DNA of 40,400 nucleotides from Planctomycetota bacterium (GTDB lineage: Bacteria > Planctomycetota > Planctomycetia > Gemmatales > Gemmataceae), in assembly GCA_021809185.1 (NCBI GenBank), contig JAKBAI010000017.1, positions 1 to 40,400 on the forward strand, given 5' to 3'. Of this stretch, positions 17,154-27,893 are shown one piece after another. The notes below the pieces were generated by a model that saw only the letters and a program-made list of their open reading frames with translations, ran no database searches and was not told the DNA's origin. Position 1 is the first letter of the stretch, and each line of letters starts with the position of its first letter. Both the position numbers and the translations under genes were made by a program.

Positions 17154-18062
17154 TTATTCAGTGATGGTAGCAGTTGATTTTTGGTTCGCTAAATCCGATT
17201 TCGCTCCATTGGAACTTGGGAGTGAAGCGGGGGATGGAGCAATCTTTGGCCGCTGGCGAATGGGGGTTTGTTGATCAGGTGGAAGTGCGGATCGTCCCAT
17301 CATAATCGCATCTACCATTTTAGAAATCACAACTTCGATCGATCGAATGGAATCATCATTACCTGGAATAGGTAAGTCAACGGGATCTGGATCACTATCT
17401 GTATCAATTAGTGCAATAGTGGGGATACCCATTCGCTGGGCTTCTTTCACTGCGATGTGTTCTCGTTTTGGATCGATTACCAACAATACGCTCGGAGAGC
17501 GTTTCATTTCACGAATCCCTTGAAGATTACGACGAATTTTCGTTAATTCTCTCGAGAGATTAGCGATCATTTTTTTAGAATAGGTTCGAATCAACGAACT
17601 TTCTGGGGCTTTGTGGGGATCTAGCTTACCGGTTTCATTCATCATCGAAGTGATATAATTCGCCATATCCATTCGGTTTGGGTTGTCATTAGCACTCACC
17701 CACATCGCTTCTAATTCTTGTAATCGAGATAATCGACTTCGAATGGTACGAAAATTAGTTAGTGTACCACCTAACCATCGTTCGTTCACATAAGGCATGC
17801 CGCAATTAATCGCTTCTCGCTCTACAATTTCTTTGGCTTGTCTCTTGGTTCCAACAAATAAAACAATTCCTCCAGAACTCACAATTTGATATAGATAGCG
17901 GTGAGCTCGCATTAACCCTCGCATGGTTTCTCGCAAGTCGATCAAATGAATCATATTTCGCTTCGCGAAAATATATGGGTGCATTTTTGGATTCCATCGA
18001 CTGACACGATGACCAAAATGGACCCCCGCATCAAGTAGCTCTTTTACTTGCACAATCGCCAC
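17154..18062 (-). CDS. rpsB: 30S ribosomal protein uS2
   Basis: Late-assembling small-subunit protein. The family N-terminus [27 protein letters not shown] is complete, as are [26 protein letters not shown] and [19 protein letters not shown]. The start is GTG at 18060-18062, with a strong GGAGGG 6 nt upstream. It is 302 residues; the last 55 or so, rich in Pro, Ser, Ala and Lys, extend past the normal core and look disordered. First gene of the rpsB-tsf pair. Confidence 0.97.
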   Translation of the reverse strand: MAIVQVKELLDAGVHFGHRVSRWNPKMHPYIFAKRNMIHLIDLRETMRGLMRAHRYLYQIVSSGGIVLFVGTKRQAKEIVEREAINCGMPYVNERWLGGTLTNFRTIRSRLSRLQELEAMWVSANDNPNRMDMANYITSMMNETGKLDPHKAPESSLIRTYSKKMIANLSRELTKIRRNLQGIREMKRSPSVLLVIDPKREHIAVKEAQRMGIPTIALIDTDSDPDPVDLPIPGNDDSIRSIEVVISKMVDAIMMGRSALPPDQQTPIRQRPKIAPSPASLPSSNGAKSDLANQKSTATITE

Positions 18063-18673
18063 GCAGTACCCTCCACCTTAATATTAAATTGTTGTTTGTT
18101 CGTTTATTATTCTTATTAATTAACCATATTCGTTACTATATAATTACTAAATTCAAATTATTCTCTTAAATTTATTTTCTAGATTCTTTCTTTTTTTAGA
18201 TCAATCATTTTCAATTTTAATAAAAGTTATCTGAAATTAAAATCTATCCGTTTTAGATCAACTACCCTTTATCAACTACCCTTTAACAGATAAAAAACAT
18301 TATTTTCGTTTAGTATATCAATAAACAAAAAGATTAATCTAAGTAAATATTTCATTTTTTAGCAAGAGTACTATCTTACCAATTTCAGTAATCATCGTCA
18401 AATTGCTTTTCTCTTTTTTCTCGAATTTCTAGATTCTTTATTATTTCCATTCCGGAACGCTGTCATTTTTCGATTGATATATGTGTCTTTCTCAATTTCT
18501 AGATTCATCAATTTAGGGAACTTTCTCCGTGGTCAGGTAAAGACATTGGTTCCTAAGAAGAAGGGACGCTATTTAAATCGAATTCCATTTATTATCGAAT
18601 TTTATTCCGGAGTTAAGGAAATCAACAATCGGTTTATTATACCGATTTAAAGAATCGCTATATGATTTGAGAA
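18063..18673. other. AT-rich spacer upstream of rpsB
   Basis: Holds the rpsB promoter and leader, a 14-bp direct repeat at 18257-18284 and the hairpins after the FmdB-type gene. No known S2 leader motif was recognised. Confidence 0.45.
18257..18284. repeat. perfect 14-bp tandem duplication
   Basis: ATCAACTACCCTTT occurs twice head to tail, about 200 bp upstream of rpsB. It could be a doubled protein-binding site or replication slippage. Confidence 0.6.
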
Positions 18674-18682
18674 TTAGCGATT
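18627..18682 (-). terminator. tandem hairpins after the FmdB-type gene
   Basis: Two 7-bp stems lie in series: AATCGCT/AGCGATT (18653-18682, overlapping the last codons and stop) and AATCGGT/ACCGATT (18627-18647). T-runs after them are weak, so termination is likely but not certain. Confidence 0.4.
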
Positions 18683-18892
18683 TCTCCCGCACATTGATGA
18701 ACCACAAGGAGGACCATCCCCTCTACAATTGGTTTGAGGCTCAGCATTGTACGCAGAGGGAAGACTAAAAGCTTTGACAAGATCTTTTCCGTCGCATTTA
18801 GGGCATGCTACCTGTTCTGCTTCTTTCTGATTGAGTACAAGAGTCTCAAATGAGGAATCACAGGAAATACATTGATAGGTAAATAGTGGCAT
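18674..18892 (-). CDS. FmdB-family zinc-ribbon protein
   Basis: A 72-residue protein starting MPLFTYQCISCDSSFE, the signature of the FmdB/CxxC_CXXC_SSSS family. Cys8/Cys11 and Cys30/Cys33 form the zinc ribbon; the Gly/Cys-rich tail (C56, C63, C68) is common in the family. Members are small presumed regulators; the name comes from a formamidase cluster and does not imply that role here. A strong GAGGGG lies just before the ATG. It lies between the rhomboid-like gene and rpsB on the same strand. Confidence 0.88.
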   Translation of the reverse strand: MPLFTYQCISCDSSFETLVLNQKEAEQVACPKCDGKDLVKAFSLPSAYNAEPQTNCRGDGPPCGSSMCGRNR

Positions 18893-19074
18893 TATCCCCT
18901 CGAAATAACTTTATAAAAATAATATTAGGTTAAAATGAAATAAATTTTTTAAAATTATATCTCCGTACTTTGAAAAGAACAAGCCATGAGAAAAATTATT
19001 TCTATTTCATCGTTTAAAGTTATTTACATTTCCTATATTTATTGCCCATAAATCGACCAAATCTCATCGAAGGA

Positions 19075-20175
19075 TCACATTTTTTTCTTGCGGAAAATCT
19101 CACTCGCTTTTTGCAGAATCGAAAGTTCTTCTTCTGTCAAACTTTCTTTTCCTGAACTGGAAAGCTTGGCCAGTACATTATCTACTTGTATCTCCAAAGA
19201 GTCTTCTTGGTTCCGCAAAGATTCGTCGTTTATCGGGTTCTGGAATTGATTTTCATCAGAATCTAATGAGGTCACTTGAATTTCTGTAGGATTATTTAGA
19301 TTTTCTGAGTCGTTATTAATTTGGGAAGAGATCGGTGAATAGGCAGTTGGATTATATGCCTGGTTACCTAACAACCTTTGATTTTCCAAATCTTTATCTA
19401 CCGAATTATTATTATGAGTTCTGAATTGATCCAGTTTTTTGATCTTTGAATTTTCTCGATAACGATTTTTGGAAAAAAGAGTTCTTAAAAAATTAAACGG
19501 AAATTCATTAAAAGTTCGATTTTTTAACTTAAATTGAAGATAACCAAAAACACCTCCAACAAAAATAACTGAAATTGCAGCAGGTCTCCGAATCATTCCA
19601 ATTATTCCGAAGACGTCGTTCATTATATATAAAGTAACTAGAACCCATATCTGCATCGGGATGAACCAAACGAAGACGATTTCCTTAGGGTTACTACACG
19701 CATAATACAAAAGAATCGAAGCAATAGCACCTGAACTTCCTATACAAAGCGCCGATTGATTTGTCAAAGACTGATATATTAAGAACCCAATCCCCGATAA
19801 CAGCAAAGAAAACAGATAAAATCTCAAGAAAATTTGAGAACCCATTTCTTGTTCAAGATGCCTTCCAAAGAACCACAGAAGAATCATATTGATAAGTAGA
19901 TGTCCCCACGCAAAGCTCGAAGTATCGTGCAAGAAGCCATAAGAGAAAAGACGCCATACCTCCCCATCACGTATTTTTGTCACATCTAAAATCAAGCTTT
20001 TCGAAAAACCATCCGGATTCGAATTCAACTGTTCTTGGAGGGTGATTTGCACAAGATAAATGGTTAAATTGGCAATTATCAGCAAAATCGTTACGGTGAA
20101 CGGTTTTACCGCAACCACATACTGCATGAGGTTCGGCGATTCTTTGCGATAATAATCCCGATCTTGAATTCCCAT
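19075..20175 (-). CDS. rhomboid-family membrane protein, catalytic His apparently lost
   Basis: The six-helix rhomboid core spans residues 24-215: L1-loop tryptophan region, GHLLINMILLWFFG (H92 and N96 of the oxyanion site) and the serine loop IGSSGA with Ser148. In the last helix the usual A-H-L-G-G is IFVGG, with Phe205 at the His position, so the Ser-His dyad is incomplete. A Lys/Asn-rich linker follows (220-330), then a short acidic helical C-terminus (VDNVLAKLSSSG, then LTEEE) like the domain often found after planctomycete rhomboids. Intact rhomboids cleave membrane proteins; this one may bind without cutting. The divergent 1.16-kb spacer to tex contains its promoter. Confidence 0.88.
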   Translation of the reverse strand: MGIQDRDYYRKESPNLMQYVVAVKPFTVTILLIIANLTIYLVQITLQEQLNSNPDGFSKSLILDVTKIRDGEVWRLFSYGFLHDTSSFAWGHLLINMILLWFFGRHLEQEMGSQIFLRFYLFSLLLSGIGFLIYQSLTNQSALCIGSSGAIASILLYYACSNPKEIVFVWFIPMQIWVLVTLYIMNDVFGIIGMIRRPAAISVIFVGGVFGYLQFKLKNRTFNEFPFNFLRTLFSKNRYRENSKIKKLDQFRTHNNNSVDKDLENQRLLGNQAYNPTAYSPISSQINNDSENLNNPTEIQVTSLDSDENQFQNPINDESLRNQEDSLEIQVDNVLAKLSSSGKESLTEEELSILQKASEIFRKKKM

Positions 20176-21332
20176 GTAACTGCCTTAAAATAAAGAATAT
20201 TTTGGAGGTGAATTATTCCCAAAATTTGTCAAATCTGTTGTGAAGTTTTTGTTCCATTCTTGAATTTAAATTATCAATATCGTTTTTTTTGCAAAATTCG
20301 GGAGGTTTAGAAACGCCTGAATTTTTGATCCACTCCATAATTTTCAATATGGCTAACATTTATTCTATTTATAGGCTCTAGATAGAGAAGAATCTTCGAG
20401 TGTAAATATTAGTTAGATTATTGAAAGTCTGATTATTGAACAATTTTTCGATGGCGGTTTTCCTAACTTATTTTTTATTTATGATAGAAAGCTATGAATT
20501 TTGTATGTCTATAAACTAAATCGAAAAAACAATCTAATTCAATTAATTCACACGATTAAAGATTTATTTTAATGCTCTGGTTTCTTTTTTAATTGTTTTG
20601 GATAGACTGTTTTTTATAAGGTTTTGATTGGAAAGTAACTATGAGTAGTTAATTAGCACGGTTTTGAAATGTTAATACGTTAATGATTATCTCCAAGGTC
20701 GCTTAAGAAGCCATCAGGTGCTAAATTAGAAATGCTAAAAGTAGAAGTGCTAAAGTGGAAATCTTAATGAAAGGTTTGATTTAAATCGCCCAGTTGAATT
20801 CAAAATAGGTTTCTAAATAATTAGGGAAGTTGTTATGAATTAAGAACGAACTATTTCCTCAATAGAGACCTCAATAGAGACCTCAATAGAGACTGATTGG
20901 GATTCTCAAACAAAAGATTGACCTTTCTACCAATCTATTCAAAACCGATTGATGTTGATGTAAAGATAGGTAAACTGAGCTTTATAGGTAAGTTTGAAAG
21001 TGCTTGTTAATATTTTCTGGTCTAAAAAAGAAGATAATAGGTAAGTCTGAACTTAAGAGATAGGATTAGGGATTTTTTGTGGATTGAAAATGGCTTTTTT
21101 CAGTGAGCAGGTGTTTTTGCTCTTTTAATGGTAAAAATGAATGACGAGGACATTAATTAAGATAGATAAAAATCATTTTCCCAGAGTGATAGTTCCCTTT
21201 TACCCCTTCCTCTCCTATGATAAAAAAATAATTTGTGATAAAAAATAAATTTTGAATGTAAATATTGGATTTTAAACAACCTGGAGATTCTAAAAAGCTT
21301 CATACAACAGTGAAGTTCGAATCATATCCCAC
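20176..21332. other. 1.16-kb divergent spacer, rhomboid-like gene / tex
   Basis: The longest gene-free stretch. No open frame with a good start, tRNA or known RNA was found. It holds a 12-bp triple repeat (20857-20892), three scattered ATAGGTAA-type words between 20965 and 21050, and a 9-bp hairpin near 20297-20329 (AAATTCGGG with CCTGAATTT) followed by T residues on the plus strand, which has no gene before it. An unrecognised small RNA is possible but unsupported. Confidence 0.45.
20857..20892. repeat. three perfect 12-bp tandem copies
   Basis: CCTCAATAGAGA is repeated exactly three times head to tail in the spacer upstream of tex. It looks like recent slippage. Confidence 0.75.
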
Positions 21333-24300
21333 ATGCAAACCACACCGCAAACCACACAAAATATGTCATTACCGTTATCAGATTATTCAAGAATAGCGCA
21401 GGATTTGCAGATTCGCAAATCCCAAGTTGAACAAGTTGTTCAACTATTGGATGAAGGCAATACTGTCCCTTTTATCACTCGGTATCGAAAAGATTTAACG
21501 GGTGGATTGGAAGAGGATAAGATTCGCCGAGTAAAATCTCGCTTACACGAGCTGCGCACTCTGAATGAGCGACGGAAGACCATATTAAAGGTTATAGAAA
21601 CTCAAGGGAAATTGACCGGGGAGTTGAAAAACCAAATTGAATCAACTGATTCAGCGAAGCGATTAGAGGACTTGTACCAACCCTTTAAACCAAAGAAAAC
21701 ATCCTTAGCAGGAAATGCAAAAGAAAAGGGTTTAGAACCTTTAGCTATTGCTATTTGGGAGAAGGATCAATCGTTAGGAGACCTTTCTGTTTTCATTCAA
21801 GGAATGGTTAATCCTGAAAAAGGCTTAAATACCCCAGAGGAGATTCTCTTAGGTGTACAGCACATTCATGCAGAAATGATTGCCGATAATGCCGATATTC
21901 GAGCTGCAATTCGCGAAATTGTCTGGGAATCGGGTCAATTGTTTTCAACGAAGACCGATAAAGTGAACTCTGAGAGGGGCGTGGAGTATAAAGATTACTA
22001 TGATTTCCATGAGTCAGCGAAGCTCATTCCCCCCCATCGCATTTTGGCTATTAATCGAGGCGAAAAAGAGGGATTCCTTACGGTTTCCGTCAAGTGGGAT
22101 ACGGAATTGTCGATTAACTCCGCCAAGAAATTACTTCCTTTGGAAAATCATCCCCACGCAGATTTGATCGTCAATGCCTTGAATGATTCTTTGGAACGTT
22201 TGATCTATCCGAGTATGGAACGGGAAGTCCGAAGCGAGCATCGTGATGCCGCACAGGACCATGCTATTGCCATTTTTGCTAAAAATCTTCGAGGTTTATT
22301 ACTTCAACCCCCCTTATCCAAAAAAAGGGTTTTAGCCATTGATCCTGGTTTTCGTCATGGCTGTAAATTAGCTGCACTTGATGAGTATGGAAACTTACTT
22401 GACCACACGGTTATTTATCCGCACGAAGTTCCTAATAAAAAAGAAGATCAAAAAACGCGAAAGTTGTTGGCAAAATTTGCGCTCGAGCGATTTATCCGTA
22501 AACATCAAATTCAGGTTATCGCACTTGGAAATGGGACTGCTTCACGGGAAACAGAGCATGTTGTTGCGGAATTGCTATCGGAATTAGCGGAGCGTAAGTT
22601 TGGTGAATTACCCCCAACCGAAGCCGAACCACCGGTTCCCTTAAAAGTATCAAAAACTGTTGCCACTACTGTTGCTACTATAGATGCTAAATCTGCTGCT
22701 GTTTCGCAACCCAGCGGAGAAAGCAACGGTACTTCCCATGCTACCTCAAATGCTACTTTACATGCAACTCCAGATGGCTTGCTTGTCTCGACCCCAATCG
22801 ATTCGGGAGTAGCGGCAGCTACATCTGCTGAAATCCAAATAAATCCTTTAGAAAATCAATTGGCTTCGAATTCATCTGATGATACTCCGAAATCAATTAC
22901 AGTTTCAAATGGGGAAACATCCTCCACTACGAGTGAAGTTTCAGTGCCCGCAATTGATTCGCCATCGTCCTCTGCCATTTCACCTCAAGAAAAGTCAGAT
23001 TCTATTGTTACTACTCCACTAATTACCACACCAGCCAATCTGACTTCTGATAGTTCTATTCCACCAGCAAATAGTTCATCGCTTGAACCTAGTTTAAAGG
23101 AATCTGGTTCTGGTCAGAATCCAATAAGCGGTCTAGAGAACTCCTCTTCGGAGCCTATTGGGAATGCAAATTCGGATTCTAGGGATTCGCATAACTCACC
23201 ATCTAACTCACCTGCTGTAGAAGTTCGTGAACCTTTGGAAAGTCTTCCACTAGCTTATAAGGAACTTGCTTACATAATCGTCAATGAAGCAGGGGCTAGT
23301 GATTATTCTGCTAGCCAGGTAGGTAGAGAAGAATTTCCAAATCATGATGCATTGGTTCGTGGAACGATCTCGATTGGTCGCCGTGTGCAAGATCCACTCG
23401 CTGAATTAGTGAAAATCGATCCTCAGCACCTGGGTATTGGCTTATACCAACATGATCTCAAAACAAAACAACTGAAACAATCATTGGATGAAGTGGTTGA
23501 AAGTGCCGTGAATTATGTCGGTGTCGATTTGAATACAGCTAGTTTTCCGTTGCTTTGCCATGTTTCTGGATTGAATCAGATGGTGGTACGGGATATTCTT
23601 GAATATCGTAAATCGAACGGGCCGTTTGCAAATCGGGATCAGCTCAAAGCGGTCCCAGGAGTGGGAGTTTCCCGATTTACACAGGCATGCGGATTTTTGA
23701 AAATTTCTCATGGAGACGAACCGCTCGACAATACCTGGATTCATCCAGAAAGTTATGCGGTCGCTAGACAAATTCTAGCAGAGCTTGGCTTTATCCCCGC
23801 TGATCTGCTCGATCAGGATCGATTAGCGAAATTGCAAGAGAAATTGCCTAGTGTGGATATCAACGATATTGCTACACGTCTCAATATTGGTACAGCAACT
23901 GTCCAAGATATTTGCGACAATCTACTAAAGCCGGGGCGAGACCCACGTGAGGATTTACCGAAACCGATTTTCAAGAAAGGCTTACTTAAACTCGAAGATC
24001 TAGTTCCCGGAATGGAGTTAAAAGGGACTGTCTTAAATGTTGTCGATTTTGGAGCATTTGTCGATGTCGGTTTGAAAGATAGTGGCCTGGTTCATATTAG
24101 TCAAATGGCGAGTCGATTTATCAAAAATCCATATGAATTGGTATCGGTAGGGGATATCATTACGGTGTGGGTGATGAAAGTCGAACTAGAGCGCAAAAGA
24201 GTGTCATTAACCATGATCTCTCCGACAAGCTCGAAACCTTCACCAAGTTCTCGGCATCGCGATAGCCATCGCCAAGAAAACCGTTCTGAAGGCAATCCAG

Positions 24301-25523
24301 AAAGCCGTTCAGAAAGCCGAAGTGGTAATCGTGGTAATGCCCGTAGAGGGGATGGTTCTCAACACCGGCCGCGCGAGCGATCTCGAGATGAGTTCAAAAA
24401 CCCAAATGAGCCAGGATCCCACTCCGCAGGATCGATGGAGTCTGGAACGGCGTCATCCAATGCTCCAACTCCGGGTAATCCAGGACAGATGGGGGACCGA
24501 TCTTCTGGCAAACGCTCTTACCCTCCGCGCCGATCTTTCTCCCAAGGAAATCGTTCTGAATCAGGCTCTTCTCATCCACCGAGACCAAGAGAAGGGGGAG
24601 ATAGTACTGGTAGTTCAACGAGTAGTTCCATGGGTGGTTCAACAACTGGTAGCGGAGATTCGAGTTCATCGGGTCGATCTTTCTCTGCGGACAATCGCGA
24701 ATCCTCAAACCGTCCTGGCTCTTTTAGAGATCGTCCTCCTCGCCATGATCAGCGCGGTCAGTCGCCTCGAGATAGAAATCGTTACTCGGAGCAATCGTCA
24801 ACTTCGCAACGAAACACCTCTTCGGGAGGAAAGGGCGAAATGGTTTATGATTCCAACCAACCAGACTCTGTTCATCCACAAGATCACAGAGATCGTGGTC
24901 GTCATCCATCTTCTCCGCGTGGCCCTCGCTACGAAGGACAGGATCGTACCCAGCGTCCGAATCTTAACCAACCACAGCCGAAAAAGCCACATAAACCGAA
25001 ATCACTCCCTAAATTGTCTCAGGAAGCATTGTCTGGTAAATCCCCTCTTCATACCTTTGGTGAATTAGAAGCATTCTTTAAAGCAAAAGATCCTGTTCCT
25101 GAATCTACTTCAGTTTCGATTCCACACCAAGCGGATGCGAGTAACCAAGCGAATGCGAGTAACCAAGCGAATGCGAGTAACCAAGTAGAATCGATTATTG
25201 CTGATTCACCAAAAATCTCTGGGTCATCTGAGAATATCTCGCATATATCAAGTGTACTTCCAACAGGATCGACATCGACTGACCATCTGGATTCAGTTTC
25301 GAAGACTCCTTCCATACCTATCTTTGTTTCAGAAACCACTCCTCCTGAAGGAAATCGATCGGATGATGGTGAATCATCGAATCATCGGTCTGAGTCTAGA
25401 ATTGTTTCTGAAACATCGATGGATCAGATAGGTTCTAAGGAACCAATTTCTTCCAGTTCCTCTACTTCTAGTTCCTCTACTTCTAGTTCTATTTCTGAAA
25501 ACGAAGAACCAAAATTAATTTGA
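21333..25523 (+). CDS. tex: Tex-family RNA-binding protein with large low-complexity insert and tail
   Basis: Tex proteins (about 770 residues) bind nucleic acid during transcription. The usual parts are here in order: N-terminal helical region, YqgF/RNase H-like domain beginning KKRVLAIDPGFRHG (about residue 330) with IALGNGTASRETE and, further on, YIIVNEAGASDYSAS; helix-hairpin-helix (ILEYRKSNGPFANRDQLKAVPGVG, about 750-790); and S1 domain (GMELKGTVLNVVDFGAFVDVG, about 889-963). Two additions make it 1396 residues: a Ser/Thr/Pro/Asn-rich segment at about 428-636 that splits the YqgF domain, and a tail from about 965 rich in Arg, Ser, Gly and Asn, then Ser-rich and acidic. No frameshift is seen. 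The start is uncertain: ATG 21333 or ATG 21363, both with poor SDs. Confidence 0.93.
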   Translation: MQTTPQTTQNMSLPLSDYSRIAQDLQIRKSQVEQVVQLLDEGNTVPFITRYRKDLTGGLEEDKIRRVKSRLHELRTLNERRKTILKVIETQGKLTGELKNQIESTDSAKRLEDLYQPFKPKKTSLAGNAKEKGLEPLAIAIWEKDQSLGDLSVFIQGMVNPEKGLNTPEEILLGVQHIHAEMIADNADIRAAIREIVWESGQLFSTKTDKVNSERGVEYKDYYDFHESAKLIPPHRILAINRGEKEGFLTVSVKWDTELSINSAKKLLPLENHPHADLIVNALNDSLERLIYPSMEREVRSEHRDAAQDHAIAIFAKNLRGLLLQPPLSKKRVLAIDPGFRHGCKLAALDEYGNLLDHTVIYPHEVPNKKEDQKTRKLLAKFALERFIRKHQIQVIALGNGTASRETEHVVAELLSELAERKFGELPPTEAEPPVPLKVSKTVATTVATIDAKSAAVSQPSGESNGTSHATSNATLHATPDGLLVSTPIDSGVAAATSAEIQINPLENQLASNSSDDTPKSITVSNGETSSTTSEVSVPAIDSPSSSAISPQEKSDSIVTTPLITTPANLTSDSSIPPANSSSLEPSLKESGSGQNPISGLENSSSEPIGNANSDSRDSHNSPSNSPAVEVREPLESLPLAYKELAYIIVNEAGASDYSASQVGREEFPNHDALVRGTISIGRRVQDPLAELVKIDPQHLGIGLYQHDLKTKQLKQSLDEVVESAVNYVGVDLNTASFPLLCHVSGLNQMVVRDILEYRKSNGPFANRDQLKAVPGVGVSRFTQACGFLKISHGDEPLDNTWIHPESYAVARQILAELGFIPADLLDQDRLAKLQEKLPSVDINDIATRLNIGTATVQDICDNLLKPGRDPREDLPKPIFKKGLLKLEDLVPGMELKGTVLNVVDFGAFVDVGLKDSGLVHISQMASRFIKNPYELVSVGDIITVWVMKVELERKRVSLTMISPTSSKPSPSSRHRDSHRQENRSEGNPESRSESRSGNRGNARRGDGSQHRPRERSRDEFKNPNEPGSHSAGSMESGTASSNAPTPGNPGQMGDRSSGKRSYPPRRSFSQGNRSESGSSHPPRPREGGDSTGSSTSSSMGGSTTGSGDSSSSGRSFSADNRESSNRPGSFRDRPPRHDQRGQSPRDRNRYSEQSSTSQRNTSSGGKGEMVYDSNQPDSVHPQDHRDRGRHPSSPRGPRYEGQDRTQRPNLNQPQPKKPHKPKSLPKLSQEALSGKSPLHTFGELEAFFKAKDPVPESTSVSIPHQADASNQANASNQANASNQVESIIADSPKISGSSENISHISSVLPTGSTSTDHLDSVSKTPSIPIFVSETTPPEGNRSDDGESSNHRSESRIVSETSMDQIGSKEPISSSSSTSSSSTSSSISENEEPKLI
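25132..25187 (+). repeat. 18-bp tandem coding repeat in the tex tail
   Basis: About three copies of an 18-bp unit encode repeated Ala-Asn-Ala-Ser-Asn-Gln. A 15-bp Ser/Thr-coding duplication lies further on near 25458-25490. Confidence 0.8.
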
Positions 25524-25692
25524 AAGCATACCCTTACAAAATGTTTTTAACGAGGAATAAAGTTCTCAAGCAATTAGTAATTTCCTCATGATTTTTAACA
25601 TTCTCGTTTCTTGTTTTATGATCGATCTGTTTTCGGTCAAAAAATAAGTTACGAGTTTTAACGATATATTTGAATCTATTTAGGAAAGTTCA

Positions 25693-27789
25693 ATGCCTCA
25701 AACCGGCACTAACCAGAATTCTGAATCCGATGACATTCCTTCGAATTTTCTCTATGTTGTGCTGCTTTTCGGAATAATTACAGGACTTCTAATCATTATT
25801 TCTTGGATTGCAGTTCCTCCTACGCATAAACCTGTAAGTTTCACCATTTTCAATCGAATGGTCGATGAAGGAAAAATTGCCAAGCTAACCATTATTGGCG
25901 AGGAAAAAGCAACGGGTGAATTGAGAGATCCGAAGGATGAATCATTCAAGTCTTTGGATTTGCCACATGGTCGATTCTCTATCAATTTATTTGTAGATCA
26001 TAATAGGGATAAGTGGATTCAAAGTATTCAGGAGAAAGATTATAAAGCAAATGAGGACGCGATAAAAAAGAAAGAGATTAAACCAATTGAAATCGAGCAC
26101 CAAGAGGATCAATCGACTTTATTGAAAAATCTTTTCTGGTATGGTGCACCATTTTTGCTGATCATCATTTTTTTGATTTTTTTGTCTCGAGGTCGTGATT
26201 GGATGGGTGATCCCATGGGGAGTGGGATGATTAAATCTTATATAAAAAGTCCTGCCCGACTTTACGATCAGAGTAAACAGAAAACCGATTTTAATGATGC
26301 CGCAGGGATGGACAATACGAAAAAAGAGCTGCAAGAAATTGTAGACTTTTTGAAAAATCCAGAAAAGTTTCATCGCCTCGGGGCAGAAGTCCCTAAAGGG
26401 GTGTTGTTGGTAGGACCACCTGGAACCGGAAAAACGCTGTTGGCGCGAGCAGTGGCTGGTGAGGCAGGTGTTCCCTTTTTTAGCATTAATGGGTCTGAAT
26501 TCATTCAAATGTTTGTGGGGGTGGGAGCAAGTCGAGTACGAGATTTATTTAAGACGGCTAAAGAAAATTCCCCCTGTTTGATTTTCATTGATGAAATCGA
26601 TGCGGTGGGCCGGATGCGTGGTGCCGGAGTTGGTGGCGGATCGGATGAACGAGAACAGACTCTCAATCAGATTTTGGGAGAGATGGATGGCTTTCAAACA
26701 ACGGAGACCGTAATCGTTCTAGCAGCTACGAATCGACCCGATGTCCTCGATTCTGCTTTATTACGTCCGGGTCGATTTGATCGGCATATTACTGTAGATA
26801 AACCGAGTTGGAAAGGTCGACTATCTATTTTGCAGGTGCATACTCGGAATAAACCACTAGGCGATGATGTCGACTTGGAAATGATTGCTAAGAATACCAT
26901 AGGCATGGCAGGAGCCGATTTACGCAATCTTGCGAATGAAGCAGCTCTCAAGGCCGCCCGCGAAGGGAGAGAACGGATTAATCATCTTGATTTTGTTCAT
27001 GCCAATGATCGAATTATGATGGGGACTTCGCGCGATGATGTCCTAACGGAAGATGAAAAGAAAAGAACCGCGTATCACGAAGCTGGGCATGCTCTATGTA
27101 GTTTGCGCGAACCTGAAGCAGATAAGTTAACGAGAGTTTCTATCTTACCCAGAGGGAATGCCGGTGGGGTGACTCTTTTTCAGCCCGATGAGGATCGCAT
27201 TGATCATAGTTCCATTGAAATATTTAGCAAATTGGTAGTTGCTCTTGGAGGCCGCGCTGCGGATCGCTTGATCTTTGGTGCACCGCGCAGTGGGGCTTCC
27301 AATGATCTAAAGCAAGCTACTCGAATTGCTCGGATGATGGTTACTCAATTTGGAATGAGTGATCGCTTAGGGCCTGTTTGGTATCATGCGGGGGAAGAAC
27401 ATGTTTTTCTTGGTAAGGAAATTGCCGAAACGAAGGATTGTAGTGAGGGTACTCTAGAACTGATCGATCAAGAAGTTCAACGTCTGCTTCGTGATGCGGA
27501 AAAGAAAGCTCTGGAAATCGTTTCTGAATTCCGGGATGATTTGGAACTGATTACTCAATCTTTGTTGCTTCATGAAGAATTGACAGCAGATCAGGTTGAA
27601 CACATTTTAGCAAGCAAAGATCCCTCTCTAAAAGACTTTAAGAAGATCGATCAGACAGAATCTACACATTCTTCCGGACCTACTATTGTAAATGAACCTA
27701 AATCCCAAGTAGCTCCTGAATCGAATCCTGAAAATCCTTCTCAACAACTTATTTCACAACCGAGTTCATTGCCTGATAAAATAAGCTAG
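25693..27789 (+). CDS. ftsH: ATP-dependent zinc metalloprotease FtsH
   Basis: Membrane-anchored AAA+ protease that extracts and degrades membrane and some soluble proteins. One N-terminal helix (about 18-38) and a second (about 150-168) enclose the periplasmic domain. The AAA module follows, with Walker A GPPGTGKT (241-248), Walker B LIFIDEID, pore motif [10 protein letters not shown] and the second region of homology ATNRPDVLD...RPGRFDR. The zinc site HEAGH is at 462-466, with the third ligand Asp538 in [11 protein letters not shown]. 698 residues; the last 60 or so form a Ser/Pro/Asn tail. AGGAAAG precedes the ATG. It lies 169 bp after tex with no clear terminator between, so read-through is possible. 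Confidence 0.97.
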   Translation: MPQTGTNQNSESDDIPSNFLYVVLLFGIITGLLIIISWIAVPPTHKPVSFTIFNRMVDEGKIAKLTIIGEEKATGELRDPKDESFKSLDLPHGRFSINLFVDHNRDKWIQSIQEKDYKANEDAIKKKEIKPIEIEHQEDQSTLLKNLFWYGAPFLLIIIFLIFLSRGRDWMGDPMGSGMIKSYIKSPARLYDQSKQKTDFNDAAGMDNTKKELQEIVDFLKNPEKFHRLGAEVPKGVLLVGPPGTGKTLLARAVAGEAGVPFFSINGSEFIQMFVGVGASRVRDLFKTAKENSPCLIFIDEIDAVGRMRGAGVGGGSDEREQTLNQILGEMDGFQTTETVIVLAATNRPDVLDSALLRPGRFDRHITVDKPSWKGRLSILQVHTRNKPLGDDVDLEMIAKNTIGMAGADLRNLANEAALKAAREGRERINHLDFVHANDRIMMGTSRDDVLTEDEKKRTAYHEAGHALCSLREPEADKLTRVSILPRGNAGGVTLFQPDEDRIDHSSIEIFSKLVVALGGRAADRLIFGAPRSGASNDLKQATRIARMMVTQFGMSDRLGPVWYHAGEEHVFLGKEIAETKDCSEGTLELIDQEVQRLLRDAEKKALEIVSEFRDDLELITQSLLLHEELTADQVEHILASKDPSLKDFKKIDQTESTHSSGPTIVNEPKSQVAPESNPENPSQQLISQPSSLPDKIS

Positions 27790-27893
27790 GTTGTGCACTT
27801 GGGTAGTGTACTAAAGGGTAACCGTAGTTTCGATAAATATTAATAAAGGTTCGTTTGATATCGTCTAGAAAATAGTTGCAGATCGACGAGGTT

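Noticed and set aside
21300-21335. tRNA T-loop-like GTTCGAATC before tex
   Set aside because: Flanking bases do not form a T-stem, and no acceptor or anticodon arm is present.
24322-25068. 248-codon open frame inside the tex tail
   Set aside because: It lies in another frame over the low-complexity tail; biased codon content keeps it open, and tex itself is continuous with domain evidence.
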